From Pagrus major (taxonomy: Eukaryota; Chordata; Actinopteri; Spariformes; Sparidae), in the NCBI RefSeq assembly GCF_040436345.1, contig NC_133220.1:9376664-9440663 (forward strand): a DNA stretch of 64,000 nt, given 5' to 3'. Under the pieces are notes generated by a model, which was not told the DNA's origin, did no database searches, and worked only from the letters and a program-made list of their open reading frames with translations. Each line of letters starts with the position of its first letter. The stretch's first letter is position 1. Below are positions 36,704 through 47,845 of the stretch, in pieces. Made by a program: the position numbers and the translations under genes.

Positions 36704-38468
36704 ATGAGAGTGCTCGGTGTTGTCCTTGTTTTGGTGCTGTGTGTGTGCAGAGGAGCTGCAGGAGTGCAGGTTAAGGTGAGTATCGCATATTCTTGGAAAT
36801 ATTGTTGACTTATCTTATCAGTCAGGCTGTGTTGCTTGTTTTTCTGTTCACTCTGCTCTTTAGATTTTCTAAACGCATCTTAGAAATACTTGTAGCATTT
36901 TTTTTTTTGAAAACCCGGATGTTGTCAGGCCTGTTTAATGGCAGAAGAGTCATTTGCAGAAGCGTTTCACCTCTTTAAACACCAATTATTTAGTCCAGTC
37001 ATGTTCTTTCGATCCTCCAAAGCCATATCTAAAGTGGCAATCCTGTCAGCTCCTTTCAAAACTGAAAATACATTAAAGTAGTTTCAGCCCTTGCACCTAT
37101 TATCAATCTCATTACAAGACCCGGACAGAGCACTCACTCTCAATTCAAAGCACCTGCGCTTGAAAGATTTTAATAATGTTCGATATTTCCTCTTCTTGGT
37201 CTTTTCTTCCCCAGGTTGGAGACAGGATCTTACCCTTGGAGCCAGTGAAGCAGTTGATTTTGCTGATGGATTTGGACGACAGCGTTAACCCTCACCTCAC
37301 TGGGACGAGCGTGGCGAATGTTTGCGCTGACCCTCTCCTACCGCAGATCTTTCTGCCCGTGTGTCAAGGGAAGGGAGCCGGCATCGTTTTCTCCAAACTA
37401 GGTAAGATTGAGCAAAGGAAAAAGCAATGACAAATAAGGAAATAACATGTGGAATATGGGACATCAGCTTTGTTTTTGCACCTACATATCATTTTTTGCA
37501 GATTTTTGCTTAAAATTTTGCGCAAGAAACAGAAATTCTCCTTTTCAGGACATCTTAATCTCATCTCTGTATGAGTTGCAACAGTACAGCAGACTACACG
37601 CTATACAGTGCCAGAAACAGGCCATGTTAAATAAAATATTTGTCATAAATCGGGAGAAATACGGGAGAGTTGTGACCTCGGGAGGAAACTGGCAGAGCTC
37701 AATGAAAAACAGGAGTCTCCTGGGGAAATTATTGAAGGTTGGCAGGTATGATTACGGTGCGTTGCTCCCAAGTCTCCATCTTTTGTGTTCTCTGATCTAT
37801 ATATAAATGTGAAAACACTATTGATCTCTGAACAGCACCTTGCAGAGGGTGTTGCACGGATGAAAAGTTGTGCTCGTGACATATCGGCAAATAATACTGC
37901 AGGACCGAAGATAGAGAACAAAAAGAAAAGAGGAGAGTGTCTTTGCAGAAGAATATCACGATCATATTAAAAGATATGGCTGGCAATATTCTGTATTTTT
38001 GATTGTTAAGAGATCCTATGAAAAGACCAACCCAAACAACAACGACTCTTAATATTTTCCTTAGTCTTCAGGCCATTGCCTGCAGGCTCACCCAAGAGTT
38101 CACGGTTTACACACTTTATTATGCACATCCTGCACAACTGCTTCACCATGAAGTAGCTCTAGAATGATAATGCCTGACAAGTGGCCTATTGAAAGCTGTG
38201 CAAATAGTCTTCAGGGACCATTTAAGCTAGTTAGACGCAGACTGCACCCTTGTTGCTGTATTAAGACAGATATGGATTACGGATCCCGTTATATCAAGTA
38301 TTTCATGAACCTGAAAAGCTCACCCTCGGGTGGTGCAAAAAACGTCTTTTAGGTCAGATGAATATTTATATTTCCTCCTTTTTCTTGCTTGTTACAGTGG
38401 ATATCATGACGTCTACGGATCAGTGTGAAATATGTGCCAACCCCGCCTGCTTTGGTTGTCGGGACTGA
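36704..38468 (+). CDS. Divergent uroguanylin-like peptide precursor, three exons, complete
   Basis: Exons 36704-36775, 37215-37401 and 38398-38468 join in frame to 109 residues with the same intron phases as the upstream gene, so the two are tandem paralogues. The signal peptide is MRVLGVVLVLVLCVCRGAAG. The pro-region keeps ILPLEPVKQL and the cysteine pair in CADPLLPQIFLPVC. The C-terminus reads DQCEICANPACFGCRD and then stops. All four peptide cysteines and Glu-Ile after the first are kept, and CAN resembles fish uroguanylin. However, the family's usual Ala-Ala-Cys-Thr-Gly-Cys core is Pro-Ala-Cys-Phe-Gly-Cys, and Arg-Asp follows instead of Leu or nothing. Splice sites, TATA box and poly(A) signal are intact, so it does not look like a pseudogene. 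It is probably secreted and may act on guanylate cyclase C or on another receptor; activity cannot be judged from sequence. Confidence 0.88.
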
Positions 38469-38663
38469 GACTGCCATCTGCTAGACACACAAACACACCG
38501 GGGGGCCTCATCCTCTGTAGTTCTTTCACATCTCTATGTATAAGGCATCCATGGACACCAGCAACACACTGACTGTCACCCAGCAACCGCTCAAGGCTCA
38601 GTGGTCAACGTAGTGGAGTACGCTGTTAATAAGTACAATGTTTGAATATTACTTTGCTTTCAT

Positions 38664-38710
38664 ATTAAAGTTTTAATTTATTGAGTCTGATGCAGCTTCT
38701 TGATAATAAA
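38664..38710 (+). terminator. Poly(A) signals of the second guanylin-family gene
   Basis: ATTAAA at 38664-38669 and AATAAA at 38705-38710, about 200-240 bases after the stop. Confidence 0.6.
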
Positions 38711-39024
38711 AAATGTTTTCTTTGCATCCTTGGAAGCAGTTTTTACTTTAAATGCACACACAAAGACACACACGTACACACTTAAAGGGAGAAGCTGTTT
38801 CAAAACTACTGACATTAGTCTCATAAAAGTAAATCCTCCTATTTACCCTCATTGATGCTGCTCTACTGCCTGCATTGTTTTTGATTCAATGATCTATACA
38901 CGCTAATGGGAGTTTAATGGAACAGTTAATGAAAGTGATCAACCTCAACAAATAGTGGGATTAATCCTTGAAGGCTGATGTGCGTTTCCCTCCAGTACAG
39001 AGTTGCTGAAGGGATGATGTTTTT

Positions 39025-39260
39025 TTGTAGCAGGAGTAAAAAGCTAATGTTAGGCGATAAACAGACTACTTTGCAGTCACATGACTTAAACGTCACCACC
39101 ATTGAGCGTCTTACTACACAATTACTATGCATGGTTTCTATAAATTGATCAATGTACAAGTTGTAAAGTTAGAGTTAGAATAGTTTGTAACTAAAGTTGG
39201 CCTGTGAAGACAGGCTAGTGAGTAGATAAGTCTCTGTTCGGCATGATGGCGACCTATGTA
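39025..39260 (+). repeat. Dispersed repeat (family X), copy 3
   Basis: Shares GCTAATGTTAGGC, GTCACATGACTTAAACGTC, ACCACCATTGAGC and AGTAGATAAGTCTC with the copy at 7,600-7,860. Confidence 0.6.
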
Positions 39261-39726
39261 GTCCCTTTTGGCCACCTGTTAGCAACAAGACTGTAAAAAT
39301 ACTTAATTATAAAGACTACACAGCCAACAGTTGCATTAGTGACGTTGTCTTATTGAACACTCACCAAAACCCATAACTTAAACATTGTAGAGCCGGCCCG
39401 GTATAGTAGCATCTCACAGAAGTGACTAACTACCCTTTCACATACTGCAGTTGTCAATATGAGCAGATTCATTGTGATTTTCATCTTTTTTAGTACCTTT
39501 TCTGTGCCAAGTTGGCGGCCATGTTGGTGCTGGTGTGTGTGTGTGTGATGTGGGTTTAACACAAAACTAGATGCTATTTTAATGTCTTTACGACAAACTG
39601 CGACTTTCTTGACTTGAAAAATGTACTTTTTAAATTGACAAACATCACATGTGTAGTTCATGGCAGTAGATTTTGTGTTACTACAAAGAAAAAGAGACAC
39701 TGTCTGAGCAACAGGATTTAAACGAA

Positions 39727-39838
39727 ACCGGAAGTGTGGGGGAGCGAACCCTCTCGCCTCGCCCGGATCCTCTGCGTCCTCCCTCAGCGTTCTTCCTGAA
39801 AGCTCGCGGCGACCTCTGGTGGCGCTGCAGTGACGTAA
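39727..39838 (+). promoter_or_regulatory. TATA-less promoter-like region with ETS, CTCF-like and CRE-like motifs
   Basis: A CpG-richer patch in AT-rich surroundings. ACCGGAAGTG (39727-39736) is an ETS/GABP-type site. GCGACCTCTGGTGG (39809-39822) read on the minus strand matches 12 of 14 positions of the common CTCF core. TGACGTAA (39831-39838) is a CREB/ATF half-palindrome. The arrangement fits a housekeeping promoter firing rightward into the exon ending at 39923. Confidence 0.5.
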
Positions 39839-39859
39839 CAACGGTGTGAGAGTTCTAAA

Positions 39860-39923
39860 GTAACGGTCCTTTTCAACAAACACCTCTTAAAACGTCTAAA
39901 GTAGCTAAACTTGCATTGTTCCG
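39860..39923 (+). other. Candidate non-coding first exon
   Basis: Ends in CCG|GTAAGTA, a consensus donor, just downstream of the promoter-like motifs. The start is approximate. It would splice to the acceptor at 40016-40017. Confidence 0.4.
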
Positions 39924-40052
39924 GTAAGTATATCGCCTCAAACAGATTAATGATGAAGCTAAAGAGACATTTGGTTCATATTTCGACCCTGTTTCATTTT
40001 TTTTATTTCTGTTATAGGAGAGAAAGCAAAGAAAACGTTGTCAACAGCCACG

Positions 40053-40072
40053 ATGTCAGTCAACCTAACGAG
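40053..40072 (+). CDS. Candidate first coding exon of an unidentified gene (partial)
   Basis: The exon 40018-40072 follows a TTTTTATTTCTGTTATAG acceptor and ends in ACGAG|GTAAGG. It holds a single ATG giving Met-Ser-Val-Asn-Leu-Thr and a split Arg or Ser codon. Six and two-thirds codons are too few to identify a protein. The evidence is the splice-site pair, the ATG and the promoter-like region upstream. Later exons would lie to the right, but none was recognised before the phosphatase gene, so the gene may have long introns or this may be a spurious exon. Confidence 0.35.
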
Positions 40073-40419
40073 GTAAGGAGACTGAGAATTAGCTAGCAGA
40101 GTTCAGCTAACTAGGTAGCAGACTTTAATTTTTTATATTTTTTAATTTTTCTCTTTGACGTCGTGTTCATTAAGTAACGGTATTTAGTTTTGTAGAGACC
40201 GTTTCTCTCTTCTAACCCGTCGTAATTAGACCCGGACCGTTCACATTCAGTCTTCGGTTGGTGCTAATCACCGATAGCATGAGTTAGCTTGTTGGTACTG
40301 CAGTTAATTGAGATGACAGCTGCAGTAGAAAAGTTTGTTTGACACACGGACAACAACAATAAGATTGTGTTCAAGATCCGCAGGTTTCTGGCTGCAAGTT
40401 TGGTTTGTGCAGATCACGT

Positions 40420-40491
40420 GGCTCGTTGGTCTAGGGGTATGATTCTCGCTTAGGGTGCGAGAGGTCCCGGGTTCAAATCCCGGACGAGCCC
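40420..40491 (+). tRNA. tRNA-Pro (anticodon AGG)
   Basis: A 72-base cloverleaf. The acceptor stem GGCTCGT pairs with ACGAGCC (40484-40490) and C is the discriminator base. The anticodon stem CTCGC/GCGAG carries the loop TTAGGGT with anticodon AGG, and the T arm is TCCCGGGTTCAAATCCCGGA. The internal A box (TGGTCTAGGGG) and B box (GGTTCAAATCC) are intact. It shows no mismatch that would suggest a pseudogene, and the primary sequence appears the same as mammalian tRNA-Pro(AGG). Confidence 0.97.
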
Positions 40492-40495
40492 TCCA

Positions 40496-40499
40496 TTTT
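40496..40499 (+). terminator. RNA polymerase III terminator of tRNA-Pro
   Basis: A TTTT run five bases past the mature 3' end. Confidence 0.75.
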
Positions 40500-40575
40500 A
40501 AGTACTTTTGGAAGAAAGTAATTTTCAAGTATGCAACCACCAACATTCAGTTGTGCCTTTTTATTTCCCTTTAAG

Positions 40576-41135
40576 CAGTGATGGAAAAGTAACTGAGTAC
40601 ATTTACTCAAGTACTGTACTTAAGTAAAATTTTCAAGTACTTGTACTTTACCTTTCTATTTCTATTTTCTGCTACTTTACACTTCCACTCCACTAAATGT
40701 TTTACTTTTACTCCACTTCATTTTTTTGATAACTTTAGTTAGTAGTTACTTTTGAGAAATGGTGCTGCATCAGAGCCAAAGTAGTGTATTTTTACATGGA
40801 TTTATTTTATTGGCAATCAGATCAAAAACACTGATTCTGTAAAAAATGTTAAATATATATATATATAGTTAAACGTCTAGGCCAATAATTGATCTACCCA
40901 TAGTATACAGAATATACATACATGTAAATATATGTATAATTACTTTTACTAATCTTGATACCTAAATACATTTATTGCCAGAAAACAACTGTTGATACTT
41001 AACTTAATATCAAATACTTTAAGACTTTAACTCAAGAACTATTCTTATGTGACTTTCACTTTTGAAAAAGTAATTTTTAACACAGTTCCTTTACTTTTAC
41101 TCAAGTAAAAGTTTTGGGTACTTTTTACAGCACTG
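40576..41135. mobile_element. hAT-type non-autonomous transposon with 8-bp target duplication
   Basis: The left end CAGTGATGGAAAAGTAAC and the right end, read inverted as CAGTGCTGTAAAAAGTAC, are terminal inverted repeats with the CAGTG ends of hAT elements. The flanks are CCTTTAAG (40568-40575) and TCTTTAAG (41136-41143), an 8-bp duplication with one difference. The inside is full of ACTCAAGTA/TACTTAAGT motifs. Length 560 bp, no transposase frame. Confidence 0.85.
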
Positions 41136-41759
41136 TCTTTAAGTCTGCTAAAATCACACTATACAACAGTATCACATGTTCACTGTGTATCATTTTTTCC
41201 AGCTCTTTGGTGAAGCTATGATTTTACGGAGTCAGATATTCAAACCCAAGACCTAAGACATGCTCTTTTTCATCAAATGAAAATATCGTCTACATCTTGC
41301 ACATCATGTAACACACATTTTCTCAAAATTCAACATAACAGATTTGATGTCTTTTGAGACGTTCTCCTTATCTCTACTAGAAAATAAACTTAATTTCTGT
41401 TCGATGTTTGACTGCACACAATGTCTTTGTGCTAAATAACCCACTGATTAACCCTTTAACACTGCCTGTTAAGTGGTACAAAAGTAAAATAATAATAATG
41501 GTAATAATAAATGTAATAAACTTAATTTATACAGCACATTTTATGCACAAAATTCAGCTCAAAGTACTTTATGTACTGATTCTGATAATAAATTAAATAG
41601 TTTATCAATCAATAATGCAAAACATTCTGTGTTTACTGCTTCTCAATTGTGTAGATTTCCAGTATTTGACATTTTCTAGACTAGATGGTTAAGCATTAAA
41701 TTGGAAAAACACTCAACAGATCAATCAATAATTAAAGGAATCATCAGTTGGAGTCCTAT

Positions 41760-41880
41760 TTGCTGTGGTGGAAAGTAAATAAGTACTTTTACTCAAGTAG
41801 GGTACTTGACTAAAGTTTTGAGTAGGTCACTCTTACTTTAATTAAGTATTTTCATACATTTGAAAGTAGAAACAAAAACA
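41760..41880 (+). mobile_element. Partial second copy of the hAT-type element
   Basis: TGGTGGAAAGTAAATAAGTA followed by TTTTACTCAAGTA and further TACTT blocks match the left part of the element at 40,576. The right end was not found. Confidence 0.6.
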
Positions 41881-42379
41881 TATCTGCCTTTAAAATGACT
41901 GTATTGACCAGCACTATAAAGTGGTTAAAATTAGCCCTATTGTTACCAGCAACAACATTAAAATCTTCCTTAAACCCTTAACAATAATAATGCTGTTATT
42001 TAACATATATTATAACTTGATATATAACTCGTGATATATGTCCTTCCTTTAAAATGGTCCTTTACTGTTGACACATTGATTCATTTTGCTAGTACACCTT
42101 TGTATATCTGTCCAGTGTGCTCATTCCTCTCACTACCCACCAGAGGGCACAATTTACTAAAGCATTTTTACTTCATTCTGCAGACTTCAGGCTTGTAGGT
42201 ATCTTATGGATGTAACTTCTGCATTAAAATATTATTTCCATACAATGTTAGTAAGACAAGTATGCACTTACATTTTTATGTTGTTTTACCTCAAAAGGGG
42301 AAACAGCTGCTTTCTTGCAAGCTGCTATTTGGGTAAAATTAGGATGAGAAAAAGCCCATTGGTTGACAGTGGCAGACAG

Positions 42380-43055
42380 TTACCCCAACAACACCACAGT
42401 CTATATGGGAGCTTTAAGTTCCTTGGGGTTCACATCTCGGCCGACCTCACCTGGACCACACACATCTCTCATCAGGTGGGGAAGGCCCAACAGCGACTCT
42501 ACTTCCTCAGGAAGCTAAAGCATGCTCACCTCCCTCACCACCTGTTGACCAACTTCTATCGGTCAGCGATAGAAAGCCTCCCGACCTACTGCTGCACGGT
42601 GCGGTTCTCCAGCTGCACAACACAGGACAGGAAGGACCTGCAGCGGGGGGTGAAGGCAGTGGAGCGTGTCATCGGGACGACACTACCCCCTCTCAGAGAC
42701 ATTGACGCTGGCCGACTCCAAAGGCCAGCTGTATTGTTAAGGACCCCACTCACCCCGGACATTACCTGTTCTCCCCCCTGCTCTATAGATCTATCAGATG
42801 TAAAACAAACAGACTGCCGAACAGTTTCTTCCCACAGGCAGTGAAATGCACAACACCCCCCTCCCCTTCACTCCTCACTCTCTAAAGACTTTCACACCCG
42901 AGAACTGCAAGTACAATAACCCCCCCACTACCACTACCACCCCTCATTTACATACCCACTTGTGTACAACTTGAATCTTGTGTCTATGTAACTTGTTGTA
43001 TATATTTGACTATTTTTATCTATTTATATATATATATATTCTATTCTATTCTGTT
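42380..43055 (+). mobile_element. 5'-truncated, frameshifted non-LTR retrotransposon (L2/CR1-like) fragment
   Basis: Translation gives the C-terminal end of a reverse-transcriptase ORF: FKFLGVHISADLTWTTHI, LYFLRKLKHAHLP, LLTNFYRSAIESLPTYCC and DRKDLQRGVKAVERVIG. These are typical of the region after the RT domain in L2-like fish LINEs. The frame then breaks: NSFFPQAVK-type sequence continues in another frame from about 42,786. The 3' tail carries a TTCTA-type short repeat (43,030-43,055). The RT catalytic core and endonuclease are absent, so this is a dead insertion. Confidence 0.85.
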
Positions 43056-46000
43056 CTATGGCAGGGTACTGTTGAGTATATAATAAAGAGTAAATCATTT
43101 CAGGTTACTAATTTATAGTATCATAATTGTCTGTATCCATGTCTAAAAACTTCCAAACAACTTAAATAACACAAAATGTGCACAAGAGTACAGCTTTAAA
43201 CAGCATGCACGTAAAGTCCATGTTACCTCCTTTTCCAAGGAGCCATGAGAAAGAGTGAGAATCCCACACATTTTCGAAGCACTTTCGCCTCGTCGTCTCC
43301 TGAAGAGGAATCTTTCTTATTTTCACAGCTTGTTTTATGTGCATAAAGGAAACAATCCCTCCATCCCTAATTTGGCTATACTCTTTATCCTGTTCAGGGT
43401 CAAGCTGCTGGAGTTTATCCCAGTACAGAGAACTATGTTGACTAGTTTATGTCAGAGCCAAGAAACATAGCCATACAAACACAATTGCATTTGCACCTAA
43501 TGTTTATAGATTTTTCATCACATCTAAAGTTCTCGCTTTTGACTTTAGGAAAACATGCAAAATCCACAAAGAAAGGAACCAGCTGGCACGTTCGCTTCAA
43601 AACCGCAGACTGTTGTAAGGCGATAAGGAAAACTGAATGAAAAACATGTGTTTTTTTACTTTGAAATGTGTTGGATTTGCACAGTCCTGAACCTCCACAT
43701 CTCCCAACCCCCTCATCCCTTTGAGTGACTCAGATCAATTGATAGAGTTATGAAATGCACGTTCTTCATTAACGTGTGCGGTTCCCGGGCTTTCATCATA
43801 AACTGATGTATCTCATTTGCACCAAATCTGGCAAAACAAACCAGTAAGTTCAGCTTGATTTCAACATTCTGTGGAAAATCTTACAGCAGGTTACTGGAAG
43901 TAAATAAGCACACTGACTTTTTGTTTTTGCCACCCTTAGTTACTGTTATTAACATATTGAGCAAGCTTCCCCTTCTGTTAAGACACATTGGTAGTTTATG
44001 ACGTTAATTGCAGCAGATGTTACCTAACACTCAAAAATCCTTGGTATTTTTGAAACAATGGGTCCTCCGTCATAGACAGAGGTGGGGAAAAAGCAGGCTT
44101 TTCATTTCTAATTATGATATCTACCAATTATTTTTCTGTCTATCGATCAATCCACTAATTGTTTCAGCTTAACCGGCAACCACTAATTTTGCCGTCTGAA
44201 ATGCTAACTGTGTCTAACGGATTTTATCAGCTCGCTAGTTATCAAATGAAGTTAGCTCTATGATCTGGTGGAAAACAATATCTCCAGCTGACTTTTTAAT
44301 GTTACTAGCTGACACATTTAAAAACAAAAATCCTGGAAAATGGCTCCTACATGGTCTTTTAGCACCATATTATCTATGAAGCCATCAAGAGCATGAGACT
44401 TAGGCTATTACTGCTTGTCCCGAGCGAAAAGTCATCATTCTCACCAGATGATTATCAATGTGGTAAGTACTTATGTTGCAAGTACAACCTGGAAAGACGT
44501 AAGATCAGACTGTTGTTCTCACTTTTAGTCTTGAGTGTTTTGCTTTTCTACACTCTTGCCATCTTAATAAAACCCAATACACACTGTTTCAGGGAGATTA
44601 AACATCTAAAGTGACAGGCTTGGTTAGTGTAGTTACATATTTATTAAGCTATAATTGGATAATCACTGTTTGGGGAAGGCAGTCATCAAATAGACAAGAT
44701 CAAGTTCCTACCCACATCTGGCTGCTGTTGTGTTACATAACAAGCTGCATTAACTTGTGAATGTGGTCATGTATGTCTTGAAGCGACACATGTTGGTTGG
44801 CCAGTTTGCGCTGCAATGAACTAGTTGTCTGTCTCTCTGCATTATCCCTTGACAGTTTTTATGAATTTGGCAAACCCTTTTCACTTCACTCGTTGTGGTC
44901 ATGATTGAAATATCTTGACAGTTTTAGTTTCAAGTAGGTTGTGTAATAGATGACGGATGGTTTGTTCTTCAGTTAGATATATCAAAATAAACCTAAACTT
45001 GATTGACTTTAATTCACCACAGACTGAGCTCAGGTTGCTTTCTGTTTCTGTATTACAATTGTTTGTTGTATATGTTGGAAGGTCTTGAGAGGCAACAAGA
45101 CATAATCAACTCAATGCCCATACATCACTGACATGTGATGTTGTAATATTTATCTGAAGTTTATTTTTTTTCCAGATTAATATCTTTGTAACACAAACTA
45201 ACAACGTCATATACGCTGTCAGGCTTTGTGAGTCTATAACTTTTGCTAGTCTTGGCATGCCACATGACGCATCAGTTTGACTGACTCAGGCTACAAACCT
45301 CCAACTTTGTCCTTTGCCAGTAAATTACAGTATGCAAATCGGTTTCTGAATTCAAATTACTTCTTAAAACTGTCAGTGCTACTGATATTTTTGTAACAGT
45401 GCCATATAAAGCCAAACCATTTCAGTATACTGGTTTACTCTGGTGGTTATAGCCAATAGTAGTTCAGTATTTTTATTATTTGCGTTATCTTGTCATTATG
45501 TTTTTCTTGTCTTGAAACTGTGCGACCTCTGAAATGAAATTATTGCTTCAAGCCCCTGTTTAACCTTCAGCCTCCAGTCAGATGTTGATAGGGCTGCTAC
45601 TAATAATTATTGTCATTTTCGATTAATCTGACGGGTATCTTCTCCCGTGGAAAGTGTATGTCAGTGCCACACCTGTGTTTTTTAGACATACAGTCCAAAA
45701 GATATTCAAGCAGCCAATGTTCTCATCTGAGCAGCTCGAAAAATGACCTGTATAATATCAAAATAACTAAAATATATGTAGACATTGCAGCTCTATTTGT
45801 TGATTCACTAGCAGCTACAGTTTCTTTGTAAGTGCAAGTTCAAGTTCTGAAACACGGCTGACAGTTGTTTGTTTAATGGGAATCCTGTGGGATAACAAAC
45901 TAACAAACCCAGTTAACGTGACTGTTAAAGATTAAATGTGACTCATCTAACAAAACTAAAAAAGTTTGGCTTGACTGTTATGCAGCCTTTTATATTATCT

Positions 46001-46748
46001 TCCTGAGTGTCCTGCGTTTGTTCTATCATAGCACCTTGTAAACTCTCAACTGTAAACTGTAAACTGTTTTTAAAGGAGCTCTACGAATAAAGTTATTAAC
46101 CCTAACCCTGAAATGCAAATTAGTTATGTCGTATCTACTACTACTTTATGCATTTTTCAGTAAGTAAGCATGATTTTATATTCATAAGTAATTCAATTTT
46201 TCCAGTTGTTGCTCCTTGTCATTTAACCCCCATTCAACACGGAAAAATAAATTTCTGTAAATCCATATTCAGTTAGTTAAACTAGGAAGTGACAATTAGG
46301 ACATTGGTCTTATTTACATTTAACATTGAAATTTTCAAACGTCAAATACAAAGTAAAATAGTCCCAAGTTGCTCTCTGTAAGTGTACCTCCATCTTAAAA
46401 TATCTATTCAAGGAAAAGGAGGATTCTTGGCTGTGTTAGAAGCTGGTATAAATCTTGTTTATTGCTAGAGTAACAGAAAATCCACAAAAAGACATTTGTT
46501 TTTGAAGATGGCCAACCAGTCCCCACAGTCTAACAAAACATATAAAAGAGATGAATGCAGTGAATCAGAGAGAGTGACAGTTTGAATATGAAATATGTAA
46601 CATTTCCGCATTAAATGTCAAGAAACATCATATTATCCCAAATGTTTCCAACACGTCAAACCCAGAAAAGTGTATTAATTAATTCAAGGTAACAGCACGT
46701 TTCATTTGGTCCCTTGTCACTTTAACTTCTGGGAAACATCTATATATG

Positions 46749-46770
46749 TTTAATCTTTCCCTTTATATGT

Positions 46771-46802
<32 letters not shown>

Positions 46803-46841
46803 AAACATCTCAACAACTTCTTGATTGTACTGGCATTACAT
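46749..46841 (+). repeat. Direct repeat, copy 1, containing (TTTC)n
   Basis: TTTAATCTTTCCCTTTATAT, then a TTTC run, then AACATCTCAACAACTTCTTG and ATTGTACTGGCATTACAT. It matches copy 2 at 47,757-47,845. Confidence 0.85.
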
Positions 46842-47756
46842 CTACATAGAGAGTCTATGTCAGAGAGTGAGCAAGTCTGTGAGGTGAATGTGACCAAACA
46901 TAACGTGACTAAAACTATAAACAGTCTAAACTAGCCCATGATCATTTCTGCTTGAGACAGATAGTTTTTCATTGGCAACGGTGGTTGTTTAACAATAAAG
47001 ACAACAAGCTGCCACTTGACTGCACAAAATCATTGAACTCCATCTTTTGTTTTCATTGTTTTGATTGAGAGGCCCCCGACAGCAGAAGTTCCATATTGCG
47101 CAATAAATATGATACAGCTATTGATGAAAATGTGGTTTTATATTATTTTAAACCAAATTCTCTGTTTTAGCCTGCTGGAACGTGACTGCATCTGTCATTT
47201 AATAAACTTTAATTTTCAGACCAATCTGCATTTCCATACTGAACATACATGATGGTGGAAACCAGAATTGTTTTTGTCATTTTATGTTTTTTGATTGATT
47301 TTGTAGCCATAATATTGGTGACTCCTCAATTAAAAGTAAATTAAAAGTTCATCCAAATAATGTTTAAGAGCAACAGTCATGCCTAACAAACAAACTTAAC
47401 CCAGCACATGATTGGCATGGCTTTGTTTCGTCTGGCAGGCGAAGACATCGTCCAAAGCCATAACACACAAAAAAAAAGGTAACATAAGCATTTGCGTAAA
47501 CTGGAATCCGTACCACCCAAGTTCTCCTTGTACAAACAGTTATTCTCTTTTCCTGTAGAGTTTTCAATGAGAGAATTTTTTCCCAGAACACAATGTGGCT
47601 GAGAACAGATCTGAGATGACATAAGAACACACACACATCCATAAAAGTGAGACGCAGAGCTCTTTTGTGCTTAACCTAAGGTGAACCCACCAGTTAGACT
47701 TATAGTATCAGTTTTGAGACAGGAACTGAGGCAAGAGGTCTTATCTGTGTCGGCCT

Positions 47757-47845
47757 TTTAATCTTTCCCTTTATATGTTCTTTCTTTCTTTCTTTCTTTC
47801 TTTCTGAAACATCTCAACAACTTTTTGATTGTACTGGCATTACAT
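47757..47845 (+). repeat. Direct repeat, copy 2, containing (TTTC)n
   Basis: Nearly identical to 46,749-46,841 on both sides of a shorter TTTC run, in the same orientation about 1 kb away. Confidence 0.85.

Noticed and set aside
39350-39883. 177-residue minus-strand open frame
   Set aside because: It runs antisense through the promoter-like patch, contains low-complexity His/Gln stretches, and shows no family similarity or splice support.
40304-40546. 80-residue minus-strand open frame containing RPGFEPGTSR
   Set aside because: This is the antisense of the tRNA-Pro gene, a common false ORF.
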